Source: an uncultured Desulfuromonadales bacterium
Lineage (GTDB): Bacteria; Desulfobacterota; Desulfuromonadia; Geobacterales; CAIOGM01
Direction of reading: 5' to 3'
DNA: 42,830 nucleotides
Assembly (NCBI GenBank): GCA_903929485.1
Contig: CAIYUY010000213.1
Coordinates: 1-42,830, forward strand
Every line of letters starts with the position of its first letter. Within the stretch, counting starts at the first letter, position 1. Shown in pieces: positions 24,765 to 35,600 of this stretch. The notes below the pieces were generated by a model. It had not been told where the DNA came from, did not search any database, and saw only the letters and a list, made by a program, of their open reading frames with translations. The position numbers and the translations under genes are program-made.

Positions 24765-27102
24765 CCGTTCCATGGCCGACAACCGATCATGCAATCTGCC
24801 GGATCTGGTGAACCACAGCTGTAGTATTCAGGCGTCGGAGAGCCTCCGCTCGACCTTTTCCCAATTCAATAACTCGCCTCACGATTTCATGGCGGTGCTG
24901 GATGGGAGCCGGTTGCTGGGTATCTGCTCCCGACGGGAAATCGGCATGATTCTCGGCTCCGGTTACGGGCGAGAGCTGTTCGGCAACAGTTCGGTGCGGG
25001 AACATCTGGAGCCGAATTGTCTCACCATCATGGATGGTTCACCCATGGTGGAGGTTTTGTCCACGGTTTTTTCCGTGGATGACTCGCGATACTTCAATGA
25101 CATTGTCCTGACTGACCGCGCGGGCCGCTATCTGGGTCTGATTTCGGTTCTTACCATGATACGACTTCAGAATCGCCTCCTCCTTGAATTAAATCTTGAA
25201 TTGAAAGATTCCTTGCGTGAGCTGGAAGATGCACGCCAGGCCGCTGAATCGGCTAACAAGGCCAAGAGTGAATTTCTCTCCAATATGAGCCATGAGATCC
25301 GCACCCCCATGAATGCCGTATTGGGTTTGGCCCAATTGCTGGAGAAAGAGCAGCTGGCGCCGGACCAGCGCGACATGGTGCGGCATATCCGGACCGCCGG
25401 CCACTCCCTCATGGGTATTATCAATGATATCCTCGATTTCTCCAAGATCGAGGCCGGCAAATTACGGATAGAGTTGCGTCCTTTCACGTTGCCGGCGCTC
25501 CTGAATCAGCTTGACGGCGTCATGGGAAGCGCGGCCCGCGGCAAGGGGCTCGGACTACGCATAGATCCACCTGCCGGGTTGACGTCGGCTCTTTTGGGCG
25601 ATGACCTGAGGCTGGGGCAGATTCTGATAAATTTGGTGGGCAATGCCGTCAAATTTACTGAACATGGAGAAGTCAGAGTCGTGATTGTGCCGGTTGAATT
25701 AACCGAGACAACAACGCGGCTTCGCTTCGAAGTCCATGATACCGGCGTCGGTATTGCCCCGGAGGTCATGGCGACTCTGTTCAAGCCGTTCACCCAGGCC
25801 GATGACAGCATCACCCGACGCTTCGGAGGCACCGGTCTGGGCCTTTCCATCTGCAAGCGCCTGGTTGAATTAATGGGAGGAATCATTGATCTGGAAAGTC
25901 GGGAGGGAGGTGGAAGCACCTTCTGGTTCGAAGTCCCCTTTCATCTGACAACAGCAGTCGGCATGGATTTCATTACGGGCTCGGTGGAGACCGTCGCCGG
26001 CGGTCCTCGTCTCGTTGGTCGACGCGTCCTGGTGGTCGACGACAGCGATATTAATCGGATCATCGTTGCACGGGCGCTGGCGTTGGAAGGGGCGCAAACG
26101 GTTACCGCCAATAACGGTCAACAGGCTCTCCATCTACTCCGGGCGCAGCCTGGAGAGTTCGATATACTCCTGATGGACGTGCAAATGCCGGTGATGGACG
26201 GACTGACCGCCACCAGAGCCCTGCGCGGTGATCCTTGCCTATGCGAGCTCCCTGTTATCGCCTTCACCGCCGGTGTTTTTCAAGATGAGCGCCAAAGGGC
26301 GCTGGACGCCGGCGTCAATGACTTCCTCGCCAAGCCGGTGGATTTGGAGGAGATGGTCGCCGTTCTCCTCCGCTGGAGTTCCCCCGCCACTGCAACTACC
26401 GATTCCTTGGCGAAGGGTGAGCCGACGCCAACCGGTTCGGCTGATGAGGTCAGGAGTTTGCCCGCCGCACTCCCCGGACTGGATGTGGCCAAAGGGGTTG
26501 CGACCTGCGGAGGCGAGAAACTTTACCGGGAACTGATACATGAATTGATGCGAAGTCACGGGGACGACGTTGCCGCAATCCGGTGCGCCCTGACAACGGG
26601 CAATCATCAGCAGGCCGGCCGTATTGCCCATACACTGAAGGGGGTGGCCGGCAATCTCTCGGCCGTCACCATTTACCGGATTGCGGACGAGTTGGAAATC
26701 GCCCTGAAGCACAACCAGCCCGACTTCGTGGATTCTCTGCTGCTCCGGCTCACGGACGCCATGGCGGAACTCCGGACGGCGGCCCTGCTGGTGGGGGAAG
26801 AATCCCCCTCTCCGACTCAAATCCTTCCCGCCGCACCCCTTGTGGAATCGTGCGAGATTTCTCCCTTGATCGATGAGTTGCTACAGATGCTCCAGGAACG
26901 TCGTTTAGCCGCACGGCATGTTGTGCGCCGGTTGGGAGAAAAACTGTCCGGCACCGTTGTTGCTCCGGAGTTAACGCTTCTTTCGGTGGCGGTGGATAGA
27001 CTGGAATTTGTTGACGCCCATACCATGGCTATGGAGTTGGCGCAACGGTTCACGCAACTGAAAAACCGGACGGCGCAAAATCCGCCACAACTTCTTCAGT
27101 AA
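24754..27102 (+). CDS. Hybrid sensor kinase: CBS pair, kinase, receiver, HPt
   Basis: A 782-residue cytoplasmic phosphorelay protein. Residues about 10-145 look like a CBS-domain pair (FMAVLDGSRLLGICSRREIG and IVLTDRAGRYLGLISVLTM), which commonly bind adenosyl nucleotides. A coiled coil (about 148-175), HisKA with His180 (NMSHEIRTPMN), HATPase (about 285-395; FGGTGLGLSI), a receiver with Asp475 (LLMDVQMP) and an HPt domain with His626 (IAHTLKGVAG) follow. A phosphoryl group can thus pass His180 to Asp475 to His626 and then to an unidentified regulator. No membrane segment is visible. It overlaps phoU by 11 bp; an alternative start lies at 24772, and neither has a good ribosome site. Confidence 0.88.
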   Translation: MTRNRSMADNRSCNLPDLVNHSCSIQASESLRSTFSQFNNSPHDFMAVLDGSRLLGICSRREIGMILGSGYGRELFGNSSVREHLEPNCLTIMDGSPMVEVLSTVFSVDDSRYFNDIVLTDRAGRYLGLISVLTMIRLQNRLLLELNLELKDSLRELEDARQAAESANKAKSEFLSNMSHEIRTPMNAVLGLAQLLEKEQLAPDQRDMVRHIRTAGHSLMGIINDILDFSKIEAGKLRIELRPFTLPALLNQLDGVMGSAARGKGLGLRIDPPAGLTSALLGDDLRLGQILINLVGNAVKFTEHGEVRVVIVPVELTETTTRLRFEVHDTGVGIAPEVMATLFKPFTQADDSITRRFGGTGLGLSICKRLVELMGGIIDLESREGGGSTFWFEVPFHLTTAVGMDFITGSVETVAGGPRLVGRRVLVVDDSDINRIIVARALALEGAQTVTANNGQQALHLLRAQPGEFDILLMDVQMPVMDGLTATRALRGDPCLCELPVIAFTAGVFQDERQRALDAGVNDFLAKPVDLEEMVAVLLRWSSPATATTDSLAKGEPTPTGSADEVRSLPAALPGLDVAKGVATCGGEKLYRELIHELMRSHGDDVAAIRCALTTGNHQQAGRIAHTLKGVAGNLSAVTIYRIADELEIALKHNQPDFVDSLLLRLTDAMAELRTAALLVGEESPSPTQILPAAPLVESCEISPLIDELLQMLQERRLAARHVVRRLGEKLSGTVVAPELTLLSVAVDRLEFVDAHTMAMELAQRFTQLKNRTAQNPPQLLQ

Positions 27103-27256
27103 GCGCGACGCAAAAACCCCGCTGCGCCTTCTCTGCAAAACTTTCCGTCACCAGTACCTTTTTCCCTGACTACAATTCGACCTGAACACGGTTGCAACAG
27201 TCCTATGCAACAATGACAAAGCTGTTCGGATGCCACAACAACTCAGGGAGAAAAAA

Positions 27257-28507
27257 ATGAATGTACCCGTCGTCTCGAAACTGGCCATGACTTCGTTGGC
27301 CTCACTGCTGCTGCTGTCCGGTTGCGGTTCCGGCTCAACGACCGCAGCCGACGCCACCATCAACACAACCACGTTCGTCTACACGTCGGACACCCATTAC
27401 GGCATAAAAAAAATCCCCTTTTCGGGGATGAGCAGCGCGCAACAGGTAAACGGAGCAATGATTGCCGAGATGAATCGGTTGCAGACGGCAGCCATTCCCA
27501 TGCCCGGTGATAACGGAGTCAACGCCGGACAGCCTCTTACGGCGGTGGACTTTGTTGCGGTTACGGGTGATGCGGTCAATCGCTCGGAAGGGGCTATCTA
27601 TCCGCGCAAAAACGCCCCGGCCGCGGAAATGTGGCCTCAGTTCCAGTCGGATTATTTCACGGTCCTCAACCTCAAAAACAGATCCGGCGCCAAAGCCCCT
27701 CTCTTCATGACCACCGGCAACCATGATACCTCCAACGCCATCGGCTACTATAAGACCGGTTCCGTCCTTGACGCAACCGCCTACGCAGCCATTTATAATC
27801 TCATGATGCCGACGAAATCCATGACGAATGCATCGTTCATCGGAAGTGCGCCCGGCAGCGCGACCACGGCGGCGGCCAGTTATGCCACAACAACGAACCG
27901 AATTGTCACCTCACGCGACCTGAATGGCGTCCACTTCGTTTTTGTAGGGATGTGGCCCGATTCGGTTAACAGGCCGCTCATTGACGCCGATCTGGCGGTA
28001 GTTCCCGCGACGACTCCCGTGGTGTTGTTCACCCACGCTCCGCCGGTTGCCGAGGCGAAGCTGTTCACCAACCCCATTGCCCCCTACACCATACTTTCCG
28101 CCAATAAATTCGAGAACCTTATTTCCGACACCTTTGCCGAAGCCACCCCTTTCAACACCCCCTTCTCCGACGCCGCCGGTACAATCGCAATCGCCGACGC
28201 CATTGAACAACGTGCTCTCGTGGCTTGGCTCAAAACACACAAGAATATCGTCGCCTACTTCCATGGCCATGATAACGCCAACGAGTTCTACACCTATACC
28301 GGTCCCGATAACGACATCAGCTTGCCGACGTTCCGGGTGGACTCACCCATGAAAGGGAACGTCTCCGTGGGTGATCCCAGCAAATTATCCTTTCAGGTCG
28401 TTTCCATCGACGCCACAGCCAAGTTGCTGACGGTGCGGGAATATCTCTGGAATACGAAAACATGGGGCGCTTCAAAAACGCTATCCCTGACTCCTCGCGC
28501 GCTCTAG
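27257..28507 (+). CDS. Metallophosphoesterase lipoprotein
   Basis: The start at 27257 follows AGGGAG; a 27230 start adds nine residues. A lipoprotein signal ends at LSGC (Cys23). The 416-residue protein shows the calcineurin-like metal-site motifs in order: Asp45 and His47 in SDTHYG, Asp105 in TGDAVNR, Asn155-His156-Asp157 in GNHD, THAPP, and FHGHDN. These bind two metal ions and hydrolyse phosphoesters, so all ligands are present. Being envelope-anchored and encoded just beyond the Pho locus, it could release phosphate outside the cytoplasm, but no PHO-box motif is seen upstream, and the substrate is unknown. It ends at a strong bidirectional terminator. Confidence 0.87.
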   Translation: MNVPVVSKLAMTSLASLLLLSGCGSGSTTAADATINTTTFVYTSDTHYGIKKIPFSGMSSAQQVNGAMIAEMNRLQTAAIPMPGDNGVNAGQPLTAVDFVAVTGDAVNRSEGAIYPRKNAPAAEMWPQFQSDYFTVLNLKNRSGAKAPLFMTTGNHDTSNAIGYYKTGSVLDATAYAAIYNLMMPTKSMTNASFIGSAPGSATTAAASYATTTNRIVTSRDLNGVHFVFVGMWPDSVNRPLIDADLAVVPATTPVVLFTHAPPVAEAKLFTNPIAPYTILSANKFENLISDTFAEATPFNTPFSDAAGTIAIADAIEQRALVAWLKTHKNIVAYFHGHDNANEFYTYTGPDNDISLPTFRVDSPMKGNVSVGDPSKLSFQVVSIDATAKLLTVREYLWNTKTWGASKTLSLTPRAL

Positions 28508-28531
28508 TTTCAAGACAGTTCATCCCCCATG

Positions 28532-28570
28532 AAGGAAGCTCCGTCGACCATGCGACGGAGCTTCCTTTAT
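28532..28570. terminator. Strong bidirectional terminator
   Basis: AAGGAAGCTCCGTCG (28532-28546) pairs perfectly with CGACGGAGCTTCCTT (28553-28567) across a six-base loop. The stem has A/T-rich ends on both sides, so it can terminate both the metallophosphoesterase gene and the opposing receiver gene at 28581. Confidence 0.9.
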
Positions 28571-28580
28571 TAGAAACCGG

Positions 28581-29030
28581 TCAACGGCATGCCGCCGGAG
28601 GCTCGTTTATGAGAGCCCAGAAGATCCCCAGCTCGGCGACAGCGTCCATGAAACTGTGAAAATCCACGGGCTTCACCACATATGCGTTTACACCGATCTG
28701 ATAGCTTTCCGTAAGATCCCGCTCTTCCCTGGAGGAGGTAAGAACTACCACCGGTATTGATTTTAACGATTCCGTCGCCTTGATAATACGCAGGACTTCC
28801 AACCCATCCACCTTGGGAAGTTTGAGGTCAAGGAGGATGAGACCCGGATTATTACCGGAGCGACCGGTGTAGACGCCTTGATGATTGACAAAATCAAGAG
28901 CCTGTTGACCATCCTTGACCCATTCCACCTCATTTGCCAGCCCTTTTCTCCCCAAGGCCTTCAAGGTAAGTTCGGCATCGTTGGCGCTGTCTTCAACCAG
29001 AAGAATTCTTTTCAATTTGACTTCCATCAT
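28581..29030 (-). CDS. Single-domain response regulator, Rcp1-like
   Basis: The 149-residue protein is one receiver domain. Glu13 and Asp14 bind metal, Asp68 in [13 protein letters not shown] accepts phosphate, Thr98 in VVVLTSS and Lys120 in VVKPVDF complete the site. The Rcp1-type loop ahead of the phosphorylation site ([15 protein letters not shown]) marks the subfamily that works with phytochrome-like and HAMP-type kinases. There is no output domain. It overlaps the kinase gene by 4 bp and is likely its cognate partner. A terminator follows. Confidence 0.9.
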   Translation of the reverse strand: MMEVKLKRILLVEDSANDAELTLKALGRKGLANEVEWVKDGQQALDFVNHQGVYTGRSGNNPGLILLDLKLPKVDGLEVLRIIKATESLKSIPVVVLTSSREERDLTESYQIGVNAYVVKPVDFHSFMDAVAELGIFWALINEPPAACR

Positions 29031-30463
29031 GTTTGCTCTCCTCTATTGGGCAAAGAAAAGTAAAACGTGGCCCCTTCATTCACAGCTCCCTCGGCCCATG
29101 TCCGGCCGCCGTGACGCTGAATAATGCGCCGCACATTGGCCAAACCTACTCCGGTCCCTTCGAACTCTTCAACGGTGTGCAGGCGTTGAAACAGCCCGAA
29201 AAGTTTATCCAGATACCTCATATCAAAGCCGACTCCATTGTCGGCGACAGAACAGATAGTTTCGTCGGAGGTAATGGACTGTCGGCAACTGATCGTTATC
29301 CTGATGGGATTCCTGTCACGACTGTACTTGAGGGCGTTACCCATGAGATTGACCAGAACCTGGCGCAGCATTGCCGGATCGCCGTAAACCTCCGCCAAAT
29401 TGTCCGTCTCCCAGATGATAGTTTTACCTTCCATTTCATTTTGCAGTTCATTGCGCGCCTCGGCCACCAACTTCCACATGCTGACGGACGTTTGCATCAT
29501 TTCCGTCCGCCCCATGCGGGAGAATGACAGAAGGTCATCAATGAGAGTACCCATTTTCTTGGCGGCGTCGGCAATGACCTGCAAGTAGCGCCGGCTGGTT
29601 TCATTCAGCGAGCTGGTGTCCTCTTCCCTCAGTAATTCGATAAAACCATTTACATGTCGCAGCGGCGCCCGCAGGTCATGAGAAATCGAATAACTGAACG
29701 CTTCAAGTTCATTGTTGGCCGCTTCCAGCCGATTCATATACATCCGCACCTTGTCGGTCATGGTATTGAGCATCAGGGAGAGCTCGGCAAGCTCATCATC
29801 CCCCCGGCACGGAATCCGGTGTTCCAGGTCGCCTTCGGCAATAATCGCAATACCCGCTTGTATGGACGCCAGACGCCTGCGCAATAACCTATTGACCAAC
29901 ATGGAATTAAGAACAGTGGTCAGAACCAACACCGCGACAAAAATTGAGCTGAGGAGTACTGTTTTGTTGTAATTGGAGTTGGCGACTTTTCCGGTTAATT
30001 CATCCAACTGCGCGGCTTCCGAGTAAAGGGCGGAAGCAAGAAGGATATTCTGGCTGATGAGTCTCTGCTCCAGCTCATCATTGCCGGCGCCACTCTTTGA
30101 TTCTTCCTTCAATTTGACAATTTGCAAAAAAGTGCCGCGAGTGGCGTTAAAACTATTCCGGATCCTGATCAGAGCGTCCCTTTCGCCCTTTTCCTTGAAA
30201 CGTTCATTGGCCAGATCAAGCAGGCTCTCCAGTACTGCGGTTTTATTGAGCCACTGTTGTTTTATCCGTTCCGCGCCATAGATCAGATATTGATCCCGAA
30301 GAACCGTACGCTCGAAAATAGCGGCCACAATCTGGTCGGCAAGAAGATTTTGGCGAATGGAGAGCCCATACAGGGTGAATAACCAGATCAGGACCGGGAT
30401 AAAAAGAGACAGCACCCCCAGTGAAATGTATGAGCTTAAGGCGAGCCTGGTAGCTATGCGCAT
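29027..30463 (-). CDS. Membrane sensor histidine kinase with HAMP domain
   Basis: The 478-residue kinase has two membrane segments (about 12-35 and 167-190) around a mainly helical periplasmic domain of about 130 residues, a HAMP domain (188-242), a coiled segment, HisKA with His262 in [10 protein letters not shown], and HATPase (about 360-475; [26 protein letters not shown]). It lies four bases after the binding-protein gene, so its periplasmic domain may sense that protein rather than a free ligand. It is followed with a 4-bp overlap by the receiver gene. The ligand is unknown. Confidence 0.9.
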   Translation of the reverse strand: MRIATRLALSSYISLGVLSLFIPVLIWLFTLYGLSIRQNLLADQIVAAIFERTVLRDQYLIYGAERIKQQWLNKTAVLESLLDLANERFKEKGERDALIRIRNSFNATRGTFLQIVKLKEESKSGAGNDELEQRLISQNILLASALYSEAAQLDELTGKVANSNYNKTVLLSSIFVAVLVLTTVLNSMLVNRLLRRRLASIQAGIAIIAEGDLEHRIPCRGDDELAELSLMLNTMTDKVRMYMNRLEAANNELEAFSYSISHDLRAPLRHVNGFIELLREEDTSSLNETSRRYLQVIADAAKKMGTLIDDLLSFSRMGRTEMMQTSVSMWKLVAEARNELQNEMEGKTIIWETDNLAEVYGDPAMLRQVLVNLMGNALKYSRDRNPIRITISCRQSITSDETICSVADNGVGFDMRYLDKLFGLFQRLHTVEEFEGTGVGLANVRRIIQRHGGRTWAEGAVNEGATFYFSLPNRGEQT

Positions 30464-30467
30464 GACG

Positions 30468-31454
30468 TTACCTGGAAATCAGTGTAACTGCTTCGGGTTT
30501 CACTCCCCTCAGACTATCTACATGAATATAATTGAGATAATTCGGCATTTTGGCGCCTTCGACCGGATGGCCATTCATTGCCCAGCGACTCTCGTCTTCC
30601 AGAACCAGCAGGAGGAGCTGATCAAGGCTTACCCGGAAGTTAAATTCACTCCAGAGTTCGGCTATGAGCGACTTGTCTATCCGTAGTTCCGTGGCGACGA
30701 ACGCCTGCGCCTCGTCAGGGTGTTCGGCCGCGAATTTTTCAGCCTTGAGCAGAGCTCGCACTACCTGCCTGATTACCATCGGATTTTTTTGCACATATTC
30801 CCGTCCGGCGACAAGATTGAATATTTCCGTATAAATTTGCTTGTCTATGAACGTGACCCCCCTGCTCCCCAGACGCTTGCGAATGTTGGCAAGGTAGTAA
30901 TTCCAGGTGACTGCCGCGTCTATTTTTCCGGAAATAAGGGCATTTTGCATCTCTTCGGGTTTCAAGGCTACCAGCTTCATATCCCCGCGCAGAATAGCGT
31001 TGGCGGTAAGGAAGTTGTCCATGTAGAATTCGCTGGAAGTACCGGGTGTATATCCGACTACTTTCCCCTTCAGGTCATGGGGAACCACCACTCCCCGATC
31101 TCTTCCGGCAATAACCCCGTTGTTTTTGTTGGAGCTGAATATGCTGGCGACAATAACCGGCTTTTCTCCCGTTAAAACGGCGAACACCACCGGGGTATCC
31201 GCCGCGGTAGCCAGATCGGCCCTTCCCGCCAGCATCGAAGCAAGAGCCGCCCTGCCGGTGGCATGCATGAGCGGCTGCATCCGGATTCCTTCCTGGGTAA
31301 AATATCCTTTCGCCATGGCGAGATGAACAAGGGTAGCTTCCGTTTGTGAAGTAAGAGCCAGAGTGACTTTTCGCACCGGTTCTTTATTTCGGGAGGAGTT
31401 CCGACACCCCATGAGAACCCCGATAAACATGAGTATGATCATAAATTTAAGCAT
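30468..31454 (-). CDS. Periplasmic-binding lipoprotein, NMT1/SsuA type
   Basis: The start at 31454 follows GGGGAG. A lipoprotein signal ends at GVLMGC (Cys17). The 328-residue protein has the fold and motifs of nitrate/taurine/thiamine-precursor binding proteins: ALTSQTEATLVHLAMAKGYF then TQEGI, GRAALASMLAGRADLATAAD, and KGKVVGYTPGTSSEF. Such proteins normally deliver substrates to an ABC permease and ATPase, but no such genes are nearby. The gene stands between two kinases, so it probably presents a ligand to the membrane kinase at 29027. Ligand type cannot be told from the sequence. Confidence 0.85.
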   Translation of the reverse strand: MLKFMIILMFIGVLMGCRNSSRNKEPVRKVTLALTSQTEATLVHLAMAKGYFTQEGIRMQPLMHATGRAALASMLAGRADLATAADTPVVFAVLTGEKPVIVASIFSSNKNNGVIAGRDRGVVVPHDLKGKVVGYTPGTSSEFYMDNFLTANAILRGDMKLVALKPEEMQNALISGKIDAAVTWNYYLANIRKRLGSRGVTFIDKQIYTEIFNLVAGREYVQKNPMVIRQVVRALLKAEKFAAEHPDEAQAFVATELRIDKSLIAELWSEFNFRVSLDQLLLLVLEDESRWAMNGHPVEGAKMPNYLNYIHVDSLRGVKPEAVTLISR

Positions 31455-31470
31455 GTTTTGTCTCCCCTCG

Positions 31471-32637
31471 CTACACCTCGATACGAAACTCGGCGCCACC
31501 TTTGACATTGCGGGCGGTGAGGCGTCCGGCCATGTTTTGTTCAATGATAACCTTGGCCATATAGAGGCCGATACCGGTCCCTCTATCCGGACCACGGGTT
31601 GTGAAATAGGGATCAAAGATCTTCGGCAGAACATCCTCGGAAATACCGCCGCCATTGTCCCGGACATACAACACTGAACGTCCATTTTCCTCGGTAACGG
31701 TGATGGAGATGCAAGGATTGACGGCGCAACGCTCCATACAGGCATTACGGGCGTTACTTATAATATTGACCAGAGCCTGGGCGTACTCATTTTTGAAACC
31801 GAAGGCCGTCACGTCACTCTTTGTTTCAATTTCCAACCGGATCTCCTGGGACTTGATTGCCGGCGCCGTTAACGTCACCGCACTGTTGACGGCGGTGACG
31901 ATGCTGAACCTCTGTTTTTCTTTTTCTTCGTGAAAAAAATCGCTGAAATCATTAATAGTCTGAGACATCTGCCCAATAACTTCCATCGCCAGACGAATAT
32001 CACGGTGCAGCTGCATCATGGCGGCGGTATCGTAACCCAACTCCAGCTGAACATTCTGAATAATGAGCGCCACATTGTTCAGCGGATTACGCCACTGGTG
32101 AGCAATGTTACGGATCATCTCACCCATGGCCGCCAGTCGGCTCTGCTGAATCAGGAGCTGATCCTTTTGGCGTTGATCGGCGACAAGAGCGATGACACGC
32201 GCCTCCAGACTTTTGCGCAGTTGATCAAGCTCCTCATCCGCCTCTCGCCGACTGCGCCGGTTCTCGGCTTCGGCAATCTCCCGTTTGATGGCCGGAGCCA
32301 GCCGGGCAAGATTATTTTTCAGGATATAGTCATGCGCCCCCGCTCTCATGGCTGCCACGGCGGTTTCTTCGCCCATTTTTCCGGACACAATAATGAAAGG
32401 GATGTCCATCCGGCTCTCTTTCAGCAGTTGCAGCGCTTCCAGGCCACCAAAATGAGGCATGACAAAATCGGAGATGACGACATCCCACCTCTGTCGGCAC
32501 AAGGCCGCCTGCATCGCCTGGGGTGTCTCGACGCGCACGGCTTGGAGTTCATAGCCGTTTACCGAAAGGTTTCGCTCCAGAAGTTCCGCATCAAGTTCCG
32601 AGTCCTCAACAATAAGTACACGCAGCGGTTGCGGCAT
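31471..32637 (-). CDS. Receiver-histidine kinase hybrid (no membrane segment)
   Basis: The 388-residue protein has an N-terminal receiver with Asp57 (VVISDFVMP) and Lys107 (YILKNN), a helical linker (about 120-165, rich in Glu/Arg), then a kinase core with His180 in NIAHQWRNPLNN and HATPase motifs NIISNARNAC, DNGGGI and GTGIGLYMAK. This HQWRNPLN type of phosphorylation motif is common in soluble kinases of deltaproteobacteria. It is likely controlled by phosphorylation of its receiver. The ATG at 32637 follows GGAGCAGGA; a GTG at 32661 has none. It lies 33 bases after the giant gene. Confidence 0.88.
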   Translation of the reverse strand: MPQPLRVLIVEDSELDAELLERNLSVNGYELQAVRVETPQAMQAALCRQRWDVVISDFVMPHFGGLEALQLLKESRMDIPFIIVSGKMGEETAVAAMRAGAHDYILKNNLARLAPAIKREIAEAENRRSRREADEELDQLRKSLEARVIALVADQRQKDQLLIQQSRLAAMGEMIRNIAHQWRNPLNNVALIIQNVQLELGYDTAAMMQLHRDIRLAMEVIGQMSQTINDFSDFFHEEKEKQRFSIVTAVNSAVTLTAPAIKSQEIRLEIETKSDVTAFGFKNEYAQALVNIISNARNACMERCAVNPCISITVTEENGRSVLYVRDNGGGISEDVLPKIFDPYFTTRGPDRGTGIGLYMAKVIIEQNMAGRLTARNVKGGAEFRIEV

Positions 32638-32670
32638 AATCCTGCTCCATTGTTTAAGCACAAGAAAAAA

Positions 32671-35600
32671 TTAATACGCCTCAATCTCAACGATCCGGCT
32701 ATAACCTCCCAGGGAGGCGGAGACCAGCACTCTGATCCGGTCCGTCGTCACCACCGGAAAGGTGATCTTCCGCCAGACAAAATGGTTTCCGGTAACGCCG
32801 CCACCCGATACGGTTATCCAGCCCGACCCATTCCAATACTGAACATCGAAGTTGGTGACACCGTACTTCGTAAACATCTGAAGAGCAGTCGGCTCTTGTG
32901 CCGTCGTATAAAGATCCTGTAACGTGAAGAGGTCAATTTCGCTTATACTCTTTTGCCCGTTGAAGGTAATCTGCACCCAATCCGGGTAGAGATTGTTCGT
33001 GGCGTCGTTCCATCCTCCGCCCGCGCCCCATTTGAGCCCCTTCCGGTCACCATTGTTCACCGCCGCAATCGGATAGCTGCTCACATTAAAGGTCGACGAT
33101 GCCGTTGCTATTCCACCGTTGGTCGCCAGGGCTACGTTCAACCTGGCTGGAGGGACAAACAGAATATTTCTCCGGGCAATGGTCTTGTTCGCGTTGCTCT
33201 CAGTCACTGAAACCTCGAAGGGGTAACTTTTTTTATCGGTGAGTGTCACTGCCTGGTTGAATGCGCCGTTGGTGACAACCGGTGTGTAGGCGGAGACACC
33301 ATCGCTCACACCAATGGTAACCGGAGACACTGCGTCATCGATGGTCCCGCCGATATTCTGGGCCGGATTGCTTGTCACAAAATCCTGAACCGGAGTAATC
33401 GCGACCGTCGGTCCCTGGTGACTGGATACGACGGTCCGCTTGAGGCTGTTTCTTTTGCCCTGGAGATCGCTCGCGGTGATCTCCAGAGTATTCAAACCCG
33501 CGGCCAAGTTGACGTTCGCGGAAAATGAGCCGTTGACTATGTCCGCCTGCTGTGAGCCTGTGCCATTTACCGATACGGCAACCGTGGCGTTGAGGTCGGA
33601 GATACTGCCTGCTACGGTGACGAAGCTCTTGTTTGCACTGCTGTTGTCCGACGGAGCAGTGACGATCAGTCCCGGCAACAACGGATCGTAACTAACGGTT
33701 CGACGCTCCACCGTCTGATTATCGGCCGTGTCGGCGGCAATGGCGGTGATAGTGGTTGTTCCCACCGGGAGAAGCAGCGGCCAGGTGAAACTCCCATCGG
33801 CATTGACCGGAACGTTTGAGCCGTTGATCGTGAATGTTCTGATCCCCGCGGCATCAGTGACGACGCCGGCTACGTTGAGAACGGCGGAAGAGGTGACGGC
33901 GCCGTCGGAGAGAGTTGAGAGAATAAGAGTGGGAGGCAGGCTGTAGTTAACAGATACATTGATCGTGGTTATATTAGTGACCTGATCCATAGCTGAAATG
34001 GTGAAGGTATTAGCTCCCTGTGCAAGGTTTGAAACTGTACACGACCACTTCCCGGCAGCAATTATTGACTGACCTATGGAAGCACCTTTATCCGTGGATA
34101 CATTTACATTCGCTCCCGCGTCTACGGTTCCACTCAAAGTCAGACTATTGGAACAAGTAGAACCTGGAACACTGTTTACCGTCAGTTTTGGAGCAACCGT
34201 ATCAATACTGAATACTTTTTCATCAAAACCGGTTTTACCGTTGCCGGTTGCTTCAACCCGGATAGTGTGACTGCCGTCACCAAGCTGATCGAGAGCAGCA
34301 CCGGAAACCTTGTTAACAACAACGCCGTCAACTTTAACGGCCACGGTTCCCGAGCTGACACTGTAGTTAAGAACCGGCTTATTGTTGTTGATTGCACCTA
34401 GAGGAGAAACAATTGAAACCGTTGGCGCGGGAATCAGGTTAAAGGTCGCCGTTACAGAATCCGCGCCGTCAATAGAGACGGAACAAACGCCTGTCCCGGA
34501 GCATAGGCCTGACCAACCGGCAAATATCGAGGTAGTCGTAGTTGCGACTGGCGTTAATACAATTGAAGCGCCGGCATTAAATGACGCCGAACAACTGCCG
34601 GCAGAACAGGATATACCACTTGGAGAACCGGTTACGGAACCGGCGCCGTTTCCGGAGATTGTTACTGTCAGTGGATAGGGAAGTATTGCCGGCTTCGGTG
34701 TTGGGATCTGGGCGGTCGTCCCATCACCTAACTGGCCAGAGCTATTCCCCCCCCATACCCAGACACCACCGTTGCTTTTCATTGCCATACTATGAGCCGC
34801 ACCGGCAGCAATTGCGATTACCCCCTCAATGCCATTTACACGTACAAGAGAACCTCTGTCCGATGTCGGTTCAACACCCAGTTGATTATTTCTGTTGATC
34901 CCCCATGCCCAGACAGTGCCATCGCTCTTTAACGCCAAGACATGGGATGAGCCGGCCCCTGACGCCACCGCCACTACCCCGGTAAGACCAATCACCTGAA
35001 CCGGTGCGATTCGGTCTATCGCAGTTCCGTCGCCAAGTTGACTATTATAGTTGAGACCCCAAGCCCAAACCGTACCGTCAGCCCTGCTTGCTATTGAAAA
35101 ACATGATCCGGCTGCCATGGCTGTAACTCCACTTAAACCGAAGACCTGAACCGGTATATTTTTACTCACATACGTCAGGTCACCCAATTGATCACAGCCG
35201 TTGTTACCCCATGCCCAGACAGTGCCGTCACGCTTTAAAGCAAGCGTATGATTCTCTCCGGCAACGATGGCTGTTACATCGCTCAAGCCAAAGAGCTGAA
35301 CAGGAAGCATATATTGTGTATAATTACCGCTACCCAACTGCCCAAAATCATTTCGCCCCCAAGCCCATACGGATCCATCGCGTTTCAACGCCGCGGCATG
35401 GCTAAAGCCTGCTGTAACCGCCACTACATCAGTGAGCCCGATTACTTGCACCGGCGCATTCTGGTTATTAGTGCTGTTTATACCCAGTTGTCCGTAATTG
35501 TTGTACCCCCACGTCCAAACCGAACCGTCTCCTTTCAGTGCAACGGTAAAGTTGGGGCCGCCGACAGCGCTGACAACGGCTCCGATTAAATCTACCTGTT

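Noticed and set aside
32665-32670. T-run after the RCC1 stop codon as a terminator
   Set aside because: Six T on the minus strand are not preceded by any stem-loop.
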